Below, piece after piece: positions 54,604-63,888 of a stretch of DNA of 64,000 nt (its first letter is position 1; each line of letters opens with the position of its first letter). The notes below the pieces were generated by a model. It did not search any database and was not told where the DNA came from. It saw only the letters and a program-made list of their open reading frames with translations. The position numbers were made by a program, and so were the translations under genes. Origin of the DNA: Shouchella xiaoxiensis (GTDB lineage Bacteria > Bacillota > Bacilli > Bacillales > Bacillaceae_D); NCBI RefSeq assembly GCF_016907895.1, contig NZ_JAFBCV010000013.1, forward strand, positions 62,001-126,000. The letters run 5' to 3'.

Positions 54604-55675
54604 ACTGATGATCTCTCCCTTTGCTGTGCACCATCGCAAAGAATTGAGCAAAAATGTCGACTGAATCCTGTGGACCAGGGCTCGCTTCTGGATGAAATTG
54701 AATACTTCTAATTGGTAAAGTTGCGTGTGTTAGCCCTTCTATACTACCATCGTTCACATTTTGATAACTGGCAGAAAAAGCAGTCGTTTGCAACGAACTT
54801 TCTTTTACAACATAACTATGATTTTGTGCCGTCATAAACACTCTTCCTGTTTGATGATCAACAACCGGTTGGTTCGCACCTCGGTGACCAAATACTAACT
54901 TTTCTGTGTCGCCACCAAACGCAAGCGCAAGTAACTGATGTCCTAAACATATTCCGAGAGTCGGATAGGCAGAAGCCATTGCTTTGATGTTTGGAAGCAA
55001 CTCGTTCAGTTGCTTCGGATTACCTGGCCCGTTTGAAAGCAACATACCATCTAAATGATACGTATCCATTTTCGCTTTAGCTGTATCGTAAGGAAAAATG
55101 GTTACTTTAGCATTTCCTTTAACAAGTGAATCAATAATCGCTTGCTTACAACCAAAATCAATAATGCCAATATGGGGATGCCCTTGTTCATTTACTGTTT
55201 TAATTACATTTGTGCTAACGAGAGGAACGACCGCTTTTGTTGCTAATGCTGTCGTCTCCCTTACGGAAACACTTTCTGGCACAGTTGTCATAACCGCACG
55301 CATATCCCCGTGTTTACGAATTCTCTTAACGATGGCTCTCGTATCTACACCTGTTAAGTAGGGAATGTTCATTTGCTGAAGATACGCTGCAAGAGTACTT
55401 GTCATTGCACAGTGAGATGGATTGTCTTCCATTTCTGCAACAATCACCCCACTAACTTTAGGTCCATCACTTTCAAAATCAAATGGGTTAATGCCATAAT
55501 TTCCAATTAGCGGATACGTGAACACAACAATTTGTCCGTAAAAGGAAGGATCACTTAAAACTTCTTGATATCCAGTCATTCCAGTGAAAAATACAATCTC
55601 ACCTTCAGCTTCTTTTTCTCCATGCCATAACCCGTCGAATTGCTCTCCAGATTCTAAGACTACATAGCCCTTCAT
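54596..55675 (-). CDS. carA: carbamoyl-phosphate synthase small subunit
   Basis: The 359-residue glutaminase subunit. The class I glutamine amidotransferase domain shows LGICLGHQLLALAFGG with the nucleophilic Cys near 242 and SIQFHPEASPGPQD with the His/Glu. The N-terminal domain begins KGYVVLESGEQFDG. It passes ammonia to CarB. Gap to argD is 68 bp. The stop codon is overlapped by the carB start. Confidence 0.97.
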   Translation of the reverse strand: MKGYVVLESGEQFDGLWHGEKEAEGEIVFFTGMTGYQEVLSDPSFYGQIVVFTYPLIGNYGINPFDFESDGPKVSGVIVAEMEDNPSHCAMTSTLAAYLQQMNIPYLTGVDTRAIVKRIRKHGDMRAVMTTVPESVSVRETTALATKAVVPLVSTNVIKTVNEQGHPHIGIIDFGCKQAIIDSLVKGNAKVTIFPYDTAKAKMDTYHLDGMLLSNGPGNPKQLNELLPNIKAMASAYPTLGICLGHQLLALAFGGDTEKLVFGHRGANQPVVDHQTGRVFMTAQNHSYVVKESSLQTTAFSASYQNVNDGSIEGLTHATLPIRSIQFHPEASPGPQDSVDIFAQFFAMVHSKGRDHQYA

Positions 55676-55743
55676 CCACTCACCACCTGCATATAATTAT
55701 TCCTAACTCTGTATAAAAATTCACTCATGTGTAAAAAAAATTG

Positions 55744-56901
55744 TTAGTTTAAAGCTTCTGTACATTCCCTTATAGCAGCTTGAAAAATGGAAACAGCTTG
55801 GTTACACTCTTCTTTTTCAATTGTAATTGGTGGCAAAAACCGAATGACATTGACACCGGCAGGTAATAACAACAAGCCTTTTTCCTCACAAGCTTTAATT
55901 AAAATGCTCGCTTCAACCGTTGTTTCAACTCCAATTAGAAACCCTTGCCCTCGCACTTCCTTTACAATTGAAGAGGTTTGCGTCACGTCTTTTAGTTGAT
56001 TCATTAGAAAAGTAGCTGTAGCCTCACTTTTTTCCAAAAACCCTGGCTCATTTAATTGATTCATGACAGCACTAGATACTGCCATCGCTAGTGGATTTCC
56101 ACCAAAGGTAGACCCGTGACTTCCTAAATGAAATGCTTCTCTTAGATGATCCTTTGCTAACATCGCTCCGACAGGAAATCCATTTCCAAGACCTTTTGCA
56201 ACCGTAATGATGTCAGGATCAAGTGCAACATGTTCGTAACCAAACCACTTACCCGTTCTTCCCATTCCTGTTTGGACTTCATCAATAATCAGGAGAAGTT
56301 GCTTTTCCTTGCACAGCTCCTGTAGTTCATCAGCAAACGACTGGGTCATGACGTGTACGCCACCCTCACCTTGAATCACTTCAACCATCACTGCTGCCGT
56401 ATCTTCTGTTATGGCGTCTTTTACCGTCTCAATTTGGTTAAAGCTGCCATAACTAAATGAAGCAAGCATTGGGCCGTATCCTGCATGAATACTTGATTGA
56501 CCTGTCGCTGCCATACTTCCAAGTGTCCGCCCATGAAACGATTGGTTCATTGAAATAATGTGAGACTTTCCTGTTGATTTTCGAGCAAGTTTAATGGCCG
56601 CCTCGTTTGCCTCCGTACCACTATTACAAAAGAAAACAACATCGCACACACTGTTTTCAACAAGTAGCTTTGCTGCAGCCTCCTGCGCCTCATAATGAAA
56701 CAAATTTGAACCATGCCAAAGTAAATCAGCTTGTTTATGAAGCGCCTGAATTACGCCCGGGTGCCCGTGCCCTAAATTGGTTACTGCAATCCCAGACATA
56801 AAGTCCAAGTAGCGGCTACCGTCCTTACTGAATAACGTTGCGCCGTTCCCCTGAGTTAGTTCAATTTCTTTCTTCGCATAGGTGGGAAATAAATAACTCA
56901 T
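55744..56901 (-). CDS. argD: acetylornithine aminotransferase
   Basis: A PLP enzyme of 385 residues that makes N-acetylornithine. IIDEVQTGMGRTGKWFGYEH near 200 supplies the Asp to PLP, TVAKGLGNGFPVGAML near 236 the Lys, and GSHGSTFGGNPLAMAV the phosphate site. Length and motifs are standard. It is 11 bp from argB, typical of the operon. Confidence 0.96.
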   Translation of the reverse strand: MSYLFPTYAKKEIELTQGNGATLFSKDGSRYLDFMSGIAVTNLGHGHPGVIQALHKQADLLWHGSNLFHYEAQEAAAKLLVENSVCDVVFFCNSGTEANEAAIKLARKSTGKSHIISMNQSFHGRTLGSMAATGQSSIHAGYGPMLASFSYGSFNQIETVKDAITEDTAAVMVEVIQGEGGVHVMTQSFADELQELCKEKQLLLIIDEVQTGMGRTGKWFGYEHVALDPDIITVAKGLGNGFPVGAMLAKDHLREAFHLGSHGSTFGGNPLAMAVSSAVMNQLNEPGFLEKSEATATFLMNQLKDVTQTSSIVKEVRGQGFLIGVETTVEASILIKACEEKGLLLLPAGVNVIRFLPPITIEKEECNQAVSIFQAAIRECTEALN

Positions 56902-56912
56902 CCTCGTCTCCT

Positions 56913-57680
56913 TCAGCTTATTATCGCTTTTACTTGTGTCATAATAATCGTCCCGCTTCTTTCGTCGTAAGGGGCATTCCCGTTTACAATTCTTACTTTA
57001 TTTAAAGAAGACGTTAAACTAGCAAGCGCTCCTTTTACTTTTGGAATCATTCCCCCAGATATAACGCCATCTGCAATTAATTGTTCAGCTTGCTTGGAAT
57101 AGATTTGATCAAGCTTTTTCCCATTATGAAAGACTCCATCTACATCGGTCACAAACACAAATTCTTCTGCTGAAACTGCAGCTGCTATAGCACTAGCTGC
57201 TGCATCAGCGTTTACATTTAACGGCTGACCCAACTGATTCATTGCCACTGGGGCAACAACTGGAATCATCTGATTTGTAAGAAGAAGATCTAGTAATTTA
57301 GTCGAGACAGTCGTTACATTTCCAACGTAACCCCACTTATGAACATCGATCTCTTTAGCTATTAAAGTTGATCCGTCACAACCACTAATTCCCACGGCTT
57401 CTGCACCAGCAAGCTTTAGCTTCCTTACAATTTCTTTATTAGTTTGACCGCTCAATACTTGTTCTACAATGGTTAACACGTCAGTTGTCGTCTTGCGAAG
57501 CCCTTCACAAAATTCGCTTTTTATTGCTAATGCCTCAAGCTGATGATTGATTGCAGGTCCACCACCATGGACAATAATAACGTTGTCGCCTTTTTCAACA
57601 CGGTTAACGATTCCTTGATAAAACGTATCACTCAATTTTTCGAGCGTGCTTCCACCAATCTTCAAGACTGAAGTACTCAA
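56913..57680 (-). CDS. argB: acetylglutamate kinase
   Basis: Phosphorylates N-acetylglutamate; 255 residues. LKIGGSTLEKL at the start, IIVHGGGPAINHQLEAL near 35 and VFVTDVDGVFHNGKKLD near 172 are amino-acid kinase motifs. VNADAAASAIAAA binds acetylglutamate. The long N-terminal helix of arginine-sensitive enzymes is absent, so feedback inhibition may be weak here. Operon gene three. Confidence 0.96.
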   Translation of the reverse strand: MSTSVLKIGGSTLEKLSDTFYQGIVNRVEKGDNVIIVHGGGPAINHQLEALAIKSEFCEGLRKTTTDVLTIVEQVLSGQTNKEIVRKLKLAGAEAVGISGCDGSTLIAKEIDVHKWGYVGNVTTVSTKLLDLLLTNQMIPVVAPVAMNQLGQPLNVNADAAASAIAAAVSAEEFVFVTDVDGVFHNGKKLDQIYSKQAEQLIADGVISGGMIPKVKGALASLTSSLNKVRIVNGNAPYDERSGTIIMTQVKAIIS

Positions 57681-57693
57681 TTGACACCCCTCC

Positions 57694-58923
57694 TTACGTT
57701 CTATATCCTGCGTTTATTCGCACGTAGTCATAAGTGAGATCACAGCCCCATGCCTTCCCAGTCCCATGCCCATTATTTAACTGAACATGAATGACAATTG
57801 TTTCTTCCTGATTCATATAGGCAGTTATCGCTTCTTCAGAAAATGAAACTGGACTGCTGTTCTTAAGCGTTTGATGATTCCCAATTGAAATGTCAATCGC
57901 CTGAGGGTTGATTGAGCACTCGCTATAGCCAATCGCACAAATAATACGCCCCCAATTAGCATCTTTTCCATAGATCGCTGTTTTCACTAAATCAGAACCA
58001 ACAACCGTTTTTGCTATTTTTCCTGCTTCCGTATCATTAACCGCTCCATCAACCTGTACTTCAATTAATTTCGTCGCCCCCTCACCATCGCGGGCAATCA
58101 TCTTTGCTAGCGCGACCGCACAATGCTTAAAGCCTTCATAAAAAATCTGCCAGTCAGGATGTGCATCTGTTAGTTTCTCATTATCTGCTAAACCCGACGC
58201 CATCGCGATTACCATATCGTTTGTCGAGGTGTCTCCATCGACCGTAATTCGGTTAAACGTCTCATCGGTTGCTTTTGCTAGTATTTGCTGTAGCGCTGAC
58301 GATTCAATCGCTGCATCTGTCGTAATAAACCCGAGCATTGTGGCCATATTCGGATGTATCATACCTGACCCTTTTGCAACACCAGCAATTTTGACCTTTT
58401 TATTATTTATCATCAACTCTACACACACTTCCTTTGTGCATGTATCAGTAGTTAAAATCGCTTCAGCAAAGGCGTCAGATGTCGATTCAACTGATAATTT
58501 AGAAATGCCATTTCTCAGTTTCTCCATTGGAAGCAATTCACCGATTACTCCTGTTGAAGTCACCGCTACGTAATCTTGTTGTATTTGAAAATGATTAGCT
58601 GCCTGTTTTTGCATTTCTAAGGCATCTTGCATTCCCTGCTGGCCAGTACAAGCATTGGCATTACCACTGTTAACAACAATCGCTTGCAGTTTACCCGCTG
58701 AAGCACTCAAGCTTTCCTTCGTAATGAGCAAAGGCGCTGCCTTAATTTGATTCATTGTATAAACCGCCGCTGCAGATGCTGGCACCTCACATACGATGGC
58801 CCCTAAATCAAGACGTTTGCGCTTCAGACCACAGTGAACACCTGCAGCTTTAAAGCCTTTTACATCGGTAATTGTTCCACCATTTATCGTTTTAATTTCA
58901 CTCATTAATTGATTTACAGCCAT
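57694..58923 (-). CDS. argJ: ArgJ bifunctional ornithine acetyltransferase / acetylglutamate synthase
   Basis: Transfers the acetyl group from acetylornithine to glutamate, recycling the acetyl moiety; 409 residues. GMIHPNMATMLGFITTDA near 190 is the autocleavage site with the catalytic Thr, and GVHCGLKRKRLDLG and VVNSGNANACTG are conserved. The proprotein self-cleaves into two chains. Gap to argC is 20 bp. Confidence 0.96.
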   Translation of the reverse strand: MAVNQLMSEIKTINGGTITDVKGFKAAGVHCGLKRKRLDLGAIVCEVPASAAAVYTMNQIKAAPLLITKESLSASAGKLQAIVVNSGNANACTGQQGMQDALEMQKQAANHFQIQQDYVAVTSTGVIGELLPMEKLRNGISKLSVESTSDAFAEAILTTDTCTKEVCVELMINNKKVKIAGVAKGSGMIHPNMATMLGFITTDAAIESSALQQILAKATDETFNRITVDGDTSTNDMVIAMASGLADNEKLTDAHPDWQIFYEGFKHCAVALAKMIARDGEGATKLIEVQVDGAVNDTEAGKIAKTVVGSDLVKTAIYGKDANWGRIICAIGYSECSINPQAIDISIGNHQTLKNSSPVSFSEEAITAYMNQEETIVIHVQLNNGHGTGKAWGCDLTYDYVRINAGYRT

Positions 58924-58943
58924 TTGCTTAGCCCTTCTCTCTC

Positions 58944-59981
58944 TTATGGATAAACAGGGGTTTGGTCAAGCCCTGTTGTTTGGTTAAATCCATTCATAAT
59001 GTTGAAATTCTGAATCGCTTGACCTGCTGCTCCTTTTACAAGGTTATCAATAACGGAAACGATGATGATTCGATTTGTCCGCTCATCAAAGGTCAATCCA
59101 ATATTGCAGTAATTGCTTCCATACACTTGCTTTGTTTGGGGAAATGCTCCGACTTGGCCGAGTCTAACAAATGGATGATCTTGATAAGCGTCCTGATAGA
59201 GCTTATGTAAGTCACTTGTTTCCAGCGGCTTTTTGGCTGTTGCATACATCGTTGCCATGATACCTCGTACCATTGGAACCAAATGTGGTTGAAACGTAAC
59301 GGAGACAGGCTGACCATGCCACCTTTCCAGTTCTTGCTCAATTTCAGGTGTATGTTTATGCGTTGCCACTCCATATATTTTAAAGTTCTCATTCATTTCA
59401 CTGAAGTGCGTCACTTGCGAAGCTGCCTTCCCTGCCCCTGAAGTACCTGTTTTTGCATCAATGATTAATGAATTCATCTCAATTATTCCAGCCTGCACAA
59501 GAGGAGCTAATCCTAATAATACTGCTGTTGGAAAACAACCTGGGTTAGCAATTAAACGTGCATTAGCAATGGCTTCTTCATTCCATTCACATAATCCATA
59601 AACAGATTCATTCAGTAAATCTGACTCCGCAGCAGTACGACCGTACCATTTTTCATAGATTGCTTGTTTTTTCAACCTTAAATCGCCTGATAAATCAATA
59701 ACGGAAATACCTCTAGCAATAAGCGCTTCACTTGATTGTGCGGATACGCCTGGCGGAGTCGCCAAAAACAGTGTATCCACTTCATCTTGGACCGAATCAT
59801 ACTGAAGGGACCTCAGCACAAATTTTGACTCATTCTCAAGATGAGGATAGAGATTATCTATGGTTAAACCTTCCTGCGTTGATGAATACAATATAATATT
59901 ATTGATCATTGGGTGCTTTTGTAAAAACCGAATTAACTCAATACCGCCATACCCAGTAGCGCCTATAATACCAACATCCAT
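58944..59981 (-). CDS. argC: N-acetyl-gamma-glutamyl-phosphate reductase
   Basis: Reduces N-acetylglutamyl phosphate with NADPH; 345 residues. GIIGATGYGGIELIRFL at the start binds NADPH, and ANPGCFPTAVLLGLAPL near 148 holds the catalytic Cys. HKHTPEIEQEL has the second catalytic His. First gene of the operon. A strong promoter lies 45 bp upstream with an arginine-operator-like repeat. Confidence 0.97.
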   Translation of the reverse strand: MDVGIIGATGYGGIELIRFLQKHPMINNIILYSSTQEGLTIDNLYPHLENESKFVLRSLQYDSVQDEVDTLFLATPPGVSAQSSEALIARGISVIDLSGDLRLKKQAIYEKWYGRTAAESDLLNESVYGLCEWNEEAIANARLIANPGCFPTAVLLGLAPLVQAGIIEMNSLIIDAKTGTSGAGKAASQVTHFSEMNENFKIYGVATHKHTPEIEQELERWHGQPVSVTFQPHLVPMVRGIMATMYATAKKPLETSDLHKLYQDAYQDHPFVRLGQVGAFPQTKQVYGSNYCNIGLTFDERTNRIIIVSVIDNLVKGAAGQAIQNFNIMNGFNQTTGLDQTPVYP

Positions 59982-60026
59982 TCTCTCACTCCCATTTTCC
60001 CCGCGCTTTTTTTTATGATGTTTTCT

Positions 60027-60055
60027 ATTATAAGAGTGAATAAAAATAAATTCAA
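60027..60055 (-). promoter_or_regulatory. argC promoter and ARG-box-like operator
   Basis: On the minus strand TTGAAT (60055-60050), 17 bp and TATAAT (60032-60027) form a strong sigma-A promoter. TGAATAAAAATAAATTCA (60037-60054) overlaps the -35 and spacer; it is an A/T-rich inverted repeat like AhrC/ArgR operators, though wider than the usual 14-bp core. Confidence 0.8.
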
Positions 60056-60080
60056 CTGTATTTTTATTTTATTTTGCACA

Positions 60081-60111
60081 AAAAAAAGACAGCCTCTATT
60101 TAGCTGTCTTC
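60081..60111 (-). terminator. terminator of the sco gene
   Basis: The minus strand reads AAGACAGC, a loop, GCTGTCTT and eight T, with the stem overlapping the last codons of the sco gene. Confidence 0.82.
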
Positions 60112-60696
60112 ACCAACTTCATTAAGAATATCTTTAATCATATCTTCTTGGTTCATTTGCATACCATTAAATTTACGAATCATTAACCCATCTTCATCAA
60201 TTAAATAGAAACTAGTCGAATGAATAATATCTTCTGGTTGTTCACCATATTGATAGGGAACTTTAAAACCTTCTTGAGAGAAGGTCGATATTTCTTCTAT
60301 CTCATAGCCCGTTAAAAAAGCCCATTGTTCAGCTGAAGCCCCAATGTTCGCAGCATATTGATTAAGCTGTTCGGGGGTGTCTTTAATTGGATCAGCAGTG
60401 AAGGTCACAAACGGCAGATTAACGCCTTCTTCTTGTAATGAATCCTGTAAATGACTCATATTGGGCATCATCGTTAAACAAACAGTCGTACAATTGGTAA
60501 ACGCAAAGTTAGCTAGCCAATAGTTTCCATCTAGATCAGCTGTCCCAAACGACTGATTCTCTTGATTAACAAATGTAAATTCAGGTACAGTAATGCCTGC
60601 GTCGGAAACGTCGTATTCAGAACCTTGACCGAGTTCATACATCCAGCTACATCCACTGAGCAGTACTAGTAGCAAGACACTCATTAAAGCTTTCAT
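60100..60696 (-). CDS. Sco1/SenC-family copper chaperone lipoprotein
   Basis: A 198-residue lipoprotein that supports CuA assembly in cytochrome oxidase. The lipobox LVLLSGC places the acylated Cys at 16. The copper/redox motif is FTNCTTVCLTM with Cys 69 and 73, and the copper His lies in IHSTSFYLID near 160. ATG at 60696 follows GAAGGA at eight bases. It lies 16 bp after ctaG, which codes for another oxidase assembly factor. Confidence 0.9.
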   Translation of the reverse strand: MKALMSVLLLVLLSGCSWMYELGQGSEYDVSDAGITVPEFTFVNQENQSFGTADLDGNYWLANFAFTNCTTVCLTMMPNMSHLQDSLQEEGVNLPFVTFTADPIKDTPEQLNQYAANIGASAEQWAFLTGYEIEEISTFSQEGFKVPYQYGEQPEDIIHSTSFYLIDEDGLMIRKFNGMQMNQEDMIKDILNEVGEDS

Positions 60697-60712
60697 TCGA
60701 TCCATCCTTCTC

Positions 60713-61600
60713 TTATGACTGGGGGATATCACTTATTGTTAATTCACCATCTTGAAGCTTCTCTTTCTTCAACCACTGTTTAAATACATAGCCTATCGCA
60801 ATTCCATAGACTATTTCTTGGAAAACTTTCATCATAACACCAGCTAATTGCTGATCTGTCCGGGCGTCAAAAGTAGCTAATGCTTGCGGGCTTCCAAAAG
60901 CGGATAAGATCATTTCTGGTCCCGCCCCACCAGGCAAACAAAAAGCCATGACATTTGCCCAAATGAGCGGGTCCGTGTAAACTCCGTACATCGCACTGGG
61001 AGCAAAAATAATTAACGCACATGCTGGGGTAATTAAAAGGCCATTCGCAAAAATATAAAAGATCCGTCTTAACTCTGGTAATTGATATCCACTTGGCAAA
61101 GGAGCTAAAATAAACCACCACATCAGTGATGCAGCAAAAAGGAGCGCCCATTGATAGACGCTATGTAATACTGGCGATAGCATCAGCGTATCAAACATGA
61201 AAGGAACATGGTAAAATGAAAACAGCCCATTAAACAAAAGCAGAGCTGTAATTGGATTCCAAATAAATCGCAGTGGTTTCACAGCAAATCGACTTTTTAC
61301 TATGAGCTCGTACCATTTTTGTGGAATTCCTAGTAACAGTAATGGCACAGCAATAAAATAGGCAAAAACCATTTGCAGCATATGCAAGGTCATCATGACG
61401 TGGCCCGTCACGTACAAAGGACTTCCCCATCCTAAATAAATAAAAAGAAGACCAGTCATGAAAAGAATTGATTTTTTTATAGTTGTTGTTCTTGTTTTTT
61501 GAGTAAGCCATATGTATAAACAAGCAATAATGGAAAGCGCTATTAGCAGTTCTGGAGTCCATAGAGCACGGAAACCCAAGCTTGATAACAATAACTCCAT
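60713..61600 (-). CDS. ctaG: caa3-type cytochrome c oxidase assembly factor CtaG
   Basis: A polytopic membrane protein of 295 residues with about seven spans, of the caa3_CtaG family. LWTPELLIALSIIACLYIWL at the start, HVMMTLHMLQMVFAYFIAVPLL and FILAPLPSGYQL are typical; conserved His residues sit in HVMMTLHM and YHVPF. ATG at 61600 follows AAAGGAG by eight bases. Pairs with the Sco-like lipoprotein, so both likely serve copper insertion into cytochrome oxidase. Confidence 0.87.
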   Translation of the reverse strand: MELLLSSLGFRALWTPELLIALSIIACLYIWLTQKTRTTTIKKSILFMTGLLFIYLGWGSPLYVTGHVMMTLHMLQMVFAYFIAVPLLLLGIPQKWYELIVKSRFAVKPLRFIWNPITALLLFNGLFSFYHVPFMFDTLMLSPVLHSVYQWALLFAASLMWWFILAPLPSGYQLPELRRIFYIFANGLLITPACALIIFAPSAMYGVYTDPLIWANVMAFCLPGGAGPEMILSAFGSPQALATFDARTDQQLAGVMMKVFQEIVYGIAIGYVFKQWLKKEKLQDGELTISDIPQS

Positions 61601-61717
61601 CTTCATTCTCCTTTCAAGCAAGTAAACCGTTTTCTTCTACTACTATAGCATAGAACCTTTTCATTCCAAATTATCATTTTTGTTTTTTTTGTTACCATTT
61701 TTGAAAGGAAGACTTAT

Positions 61718-62527
61718 ATGCTACCAAGACATTTAATTGCACTTGATTTAGACGGAACGCTACTACCAAAAAACCAAGAAATATCAGCAAGAACGAAACA
61801 AGCACTGTTACAGGCAAAAAAAGCAGGTCATCTAGTTATGATTGCCACAGGCAGACCTTATCGGGCAAGCAAGCGCTATTATAATGAACTAAACTTAACG
61901 ACACCAATTATTAACTTTAATGGGGCTGCCGTCCACCACCCCCTTGAGCAACAGTATCCACGGACTCACGAAACAATTGATTTACAAACAAGCTTATCTC
62001 TTATTCAAATTTGTAATGACATTGGCGTAAAAAACATGATGGTTGAAATCAATGATTCGTTTTATATGACTCATAAAGCTGGTTTCTTAGCCAATTTTTT
62101 AACAGATGGACTTCAACCAATTGCTGTTGGAAATTTAACAAGCTTAGTTGAACATGCCCCTACCGCTATTTTAGTTGAGCCTGAAACAGAGCAAATTCAT
62201 ACACTTAAAGAAGCATTACAGCAAACAAATAGTGAGACGACTCTTCAACGATGGTGGAAAGGTGATATTCCCATTCTTGAAATAGCGCCGAACCATATTA
62301 CAAAAGCAACTGCTCTAGAAAAAATTGCACGTTACTACCATGTAAAGCAAGAACATATTATTGCTTTTGGCGATGAAGAAAACGATTTAGAAATGATTCA
62401 CTATGCAGGGCAAGGAATTGCCATGGCAAATGCAATTCCATCTCTTAAAGAACTTGCAGCGCATGTCACTAAGTCCAATGAAGAAGACGGTATTGCTCTT
62501 TATTTAGAAACGGCATTAAAGCTTTAA
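61718..62527 (+). CDS. Cof-type HAD-IIB phosphatase (YitU-like)
   Basis: A 269-residue HAD hydrolase. LIALDLDGTLLPKNQEIS is motif I with the nucleophilic Asp; MIATGRPYR is motif II; TKATALEKI is motif III; and IAFGDEENDLEMI holds motif IV. The cap is the C2 type. Substrates are commonly sugar phosphates or flavin/PLP intermediates. B. subtilis yitU lies near argC, which supports but does not prove orthology. AAAGGAAG precedes the ATG. Confidence 0.9.
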   Translation: MLPRHLIALDLDGTLLPKNQEISARTKQALLQAKKAGHLVMIATGRPYRASKRYYNELNLTTPIINFNGAAVHHPLEQQYPRTHETIDLQTSLSLIQICNDIGVKNMMVEINDSFYMTHKAGFLANFLTDGLQPIAVGNLTSLVEHAPTAILVEPETEQIHTLKEALQQTNSETTLQRWWKGDIPILEIAPNHITKATALEKIARYYHVKQEHIIAFGDEENDLEMIHYAGQGIAMANAIPSLKELAAHVTKSNEEDGIALYLETALKL

Positions 62528-62553
62528 CACAGTCAAAACTTAAGGAGGGGCAA

Positions 62554-63009
62554 ATGGTTGAGATCGTTGAATTAACGACAGAGACAACAGATTCTATGAA
62601 AAGAGAATTAACTTTTTTGTTTGAAAAACAGCTTCACCATATTGCCGGTCAAAAAGCACTCTCCCAAATCGAAGAGATACTGGAAGAAGCCTTGCTACCA
62701 AATTCACAGACTTACTTTTTTATAGCACATCTTAATGGACAAGCAGTTGCTTTTGCCTTTTTTAACACGATGACTAGTTTTCAAAAAGGCGGTCAGTACA
62801 TATGGTTAAATGAAATTTATGTGGAAGAAACACATCGAAACAAAGGAATTGCCAAAAAGTTACTTCTGCGCATCATTTATTGGGCCGAACAACGCAAGAT
62901 AAAAGGAATTGAACTTGAAACAGGGATGAATAACGAAGCAACAAAAGCTTTATACAACTCATTAGGTTTTTATGACGTGGTCTCAAAACGCTATTCTTTT
63001 CGATTTTAA
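62554..63009 (+). CDS. GNAT-family acetyltransferase
   Basis: A 151-residue GNAT protein. WLNEIYVEETHRNKGIAKKLLLRII near 89 is motif A with the RxxGxA loop, and ALYNSLGFYDV near 134 is motif B. AAGGAGG precedes the ATG. It follows the HAD gene by 26 bp and is likely co-transcribed. Substrate unknown. Confidence 0.87.
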   Translation: MVEIVELTTETTDSMKRELTFLFEKQLHHIAGQKALSQIEEILEEALLPNSQTYFFIAHLNGQAVAFAFFNTMTSFQKGGQYIWLNEIYVEETHRNKGIAKKLLLRIIYWAEQRKIKGIELETGMNNEATKALYNSLGFYDVVSKRYSFRF

Positions 63010-63058
63010 AAAAGCGAAGCGCCTATTTTTTTACAAGCTAGGCGTTTAGCTTCTTTTT
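63010..63058 (+). terminator. terminator of the HAD-GNAT unit
   Basis: AAGCGAAGCGCCTA and TAGGCGTTTAGCTTCTT form an imperfect stem, followed by T. Confidence 0.75.
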
Positions 63059-63130
63059 TTTTGCCATTTTACATAAGATAAATCAATCTAAGAATTAGCT
63101 GGCCCTTGTTCACAAAGGAGTGTGTCGTTT

Positions 63131-63736
63131 ATGACTGCAGCACCATGGCCGACTGAATTTCAAGAACTTTCAATTAATCTTTCCAAACATGCCTTACATC
63201 AATTTATTAAAACGATGATGGCAGAACATTACGCACTTTTTTGGCGCTATGATGCAAAAACCATTTATTTAATGATTGAATTGGGAGATTTAATTCATGA
63301 ACTGCCTTTTATTCGCAATGATCAATTCCTGACCATGCGGGTTAGGAAATTATATATTTATGACCAAACGCTATCTAATGCACTTGAAAAGCTTCTGAAA
63401 TCTGAAAAAGGATCAGGCATCGTGAAGCGAATGAGCGAAGGTCCCCAGTATATAACATCTTATCAAGAAGGCGATGTTGAATCCATGCTAGAAATCGATG
63501 GGAGTGAGAAGACAATGATGAACAAAAATGGCTCAATGGTTCACTACAAAGACGATGGTAAAGCGCTTGGTCCAAAAACCCTTCTTAACATGATGAATCT
63601 AGAGATTGATTATATTTTGATGGAGCTTTTCGAATCGATTGAAGCAGATGACAAAGCCAACATATCTCTTCACAAACAACGCTTACAAAAACTCGTCACC
63701 CGCAAAAAGCAAGTTGAACAGTTACTCAAGAAATGA
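63131..63736 (+). CDS. hypothetical protein, 201 aa
   Basis: An unrecognised soluble protein. It has helices at both ends (LSINLSKHALHQFIKTMMAEHY; HKQRLQKLVTRKKQVEQLL), acidic and polar in the middle, and no signal peptide or metal motif. The ATG at 63131 lies ten bases from AAAGGAG; a GTG at 63122 overlaps that site. A terminator follows. It is separated from the HAD-GNAT pair by its own promoter region. No function. Confidence 0.65.
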   Translation: MTAAPWPTEFQELSINLSKHALHQFIKTMMAEHYALFWRYDAKTIYLMIELGDLIHELPFIRNDQFLTMRVRKLYIYDQTLSNALEKLLKSEKGSGIVKRMSEGPQYITSYQEGDVESMLEIDGSEKTMMNKNGSMVHYKDDGKALGPKTLLNMMNLEIDYILMELFESIEADDKANISLHKQRLQKLVTRKKQVEQLLKK

Positions 63737-63744
63737 TTTCACTG

Positions 63745-63773
63745 GCAAGCACCAGAATTGTGCTTGCTTTTTT
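63745..63773 (+). terminator. terminator of the 201-aa hypothetical gene
   Basis: GCAAGCAC and GTGCTTGC around CAGAATT, then TTTTTT. Confidence 0.9.
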
Positions 63774-63888
63774 ACGGGCTCGGTACGTCAATTTATGGAC
63801 AAGTATAGAAGAGTTACTGCAGGAAGCTTTTGTTTCATCATTAAAAGAGGTAAAATAAGGAGATACTGTTTTATGATGAGGTGACAGC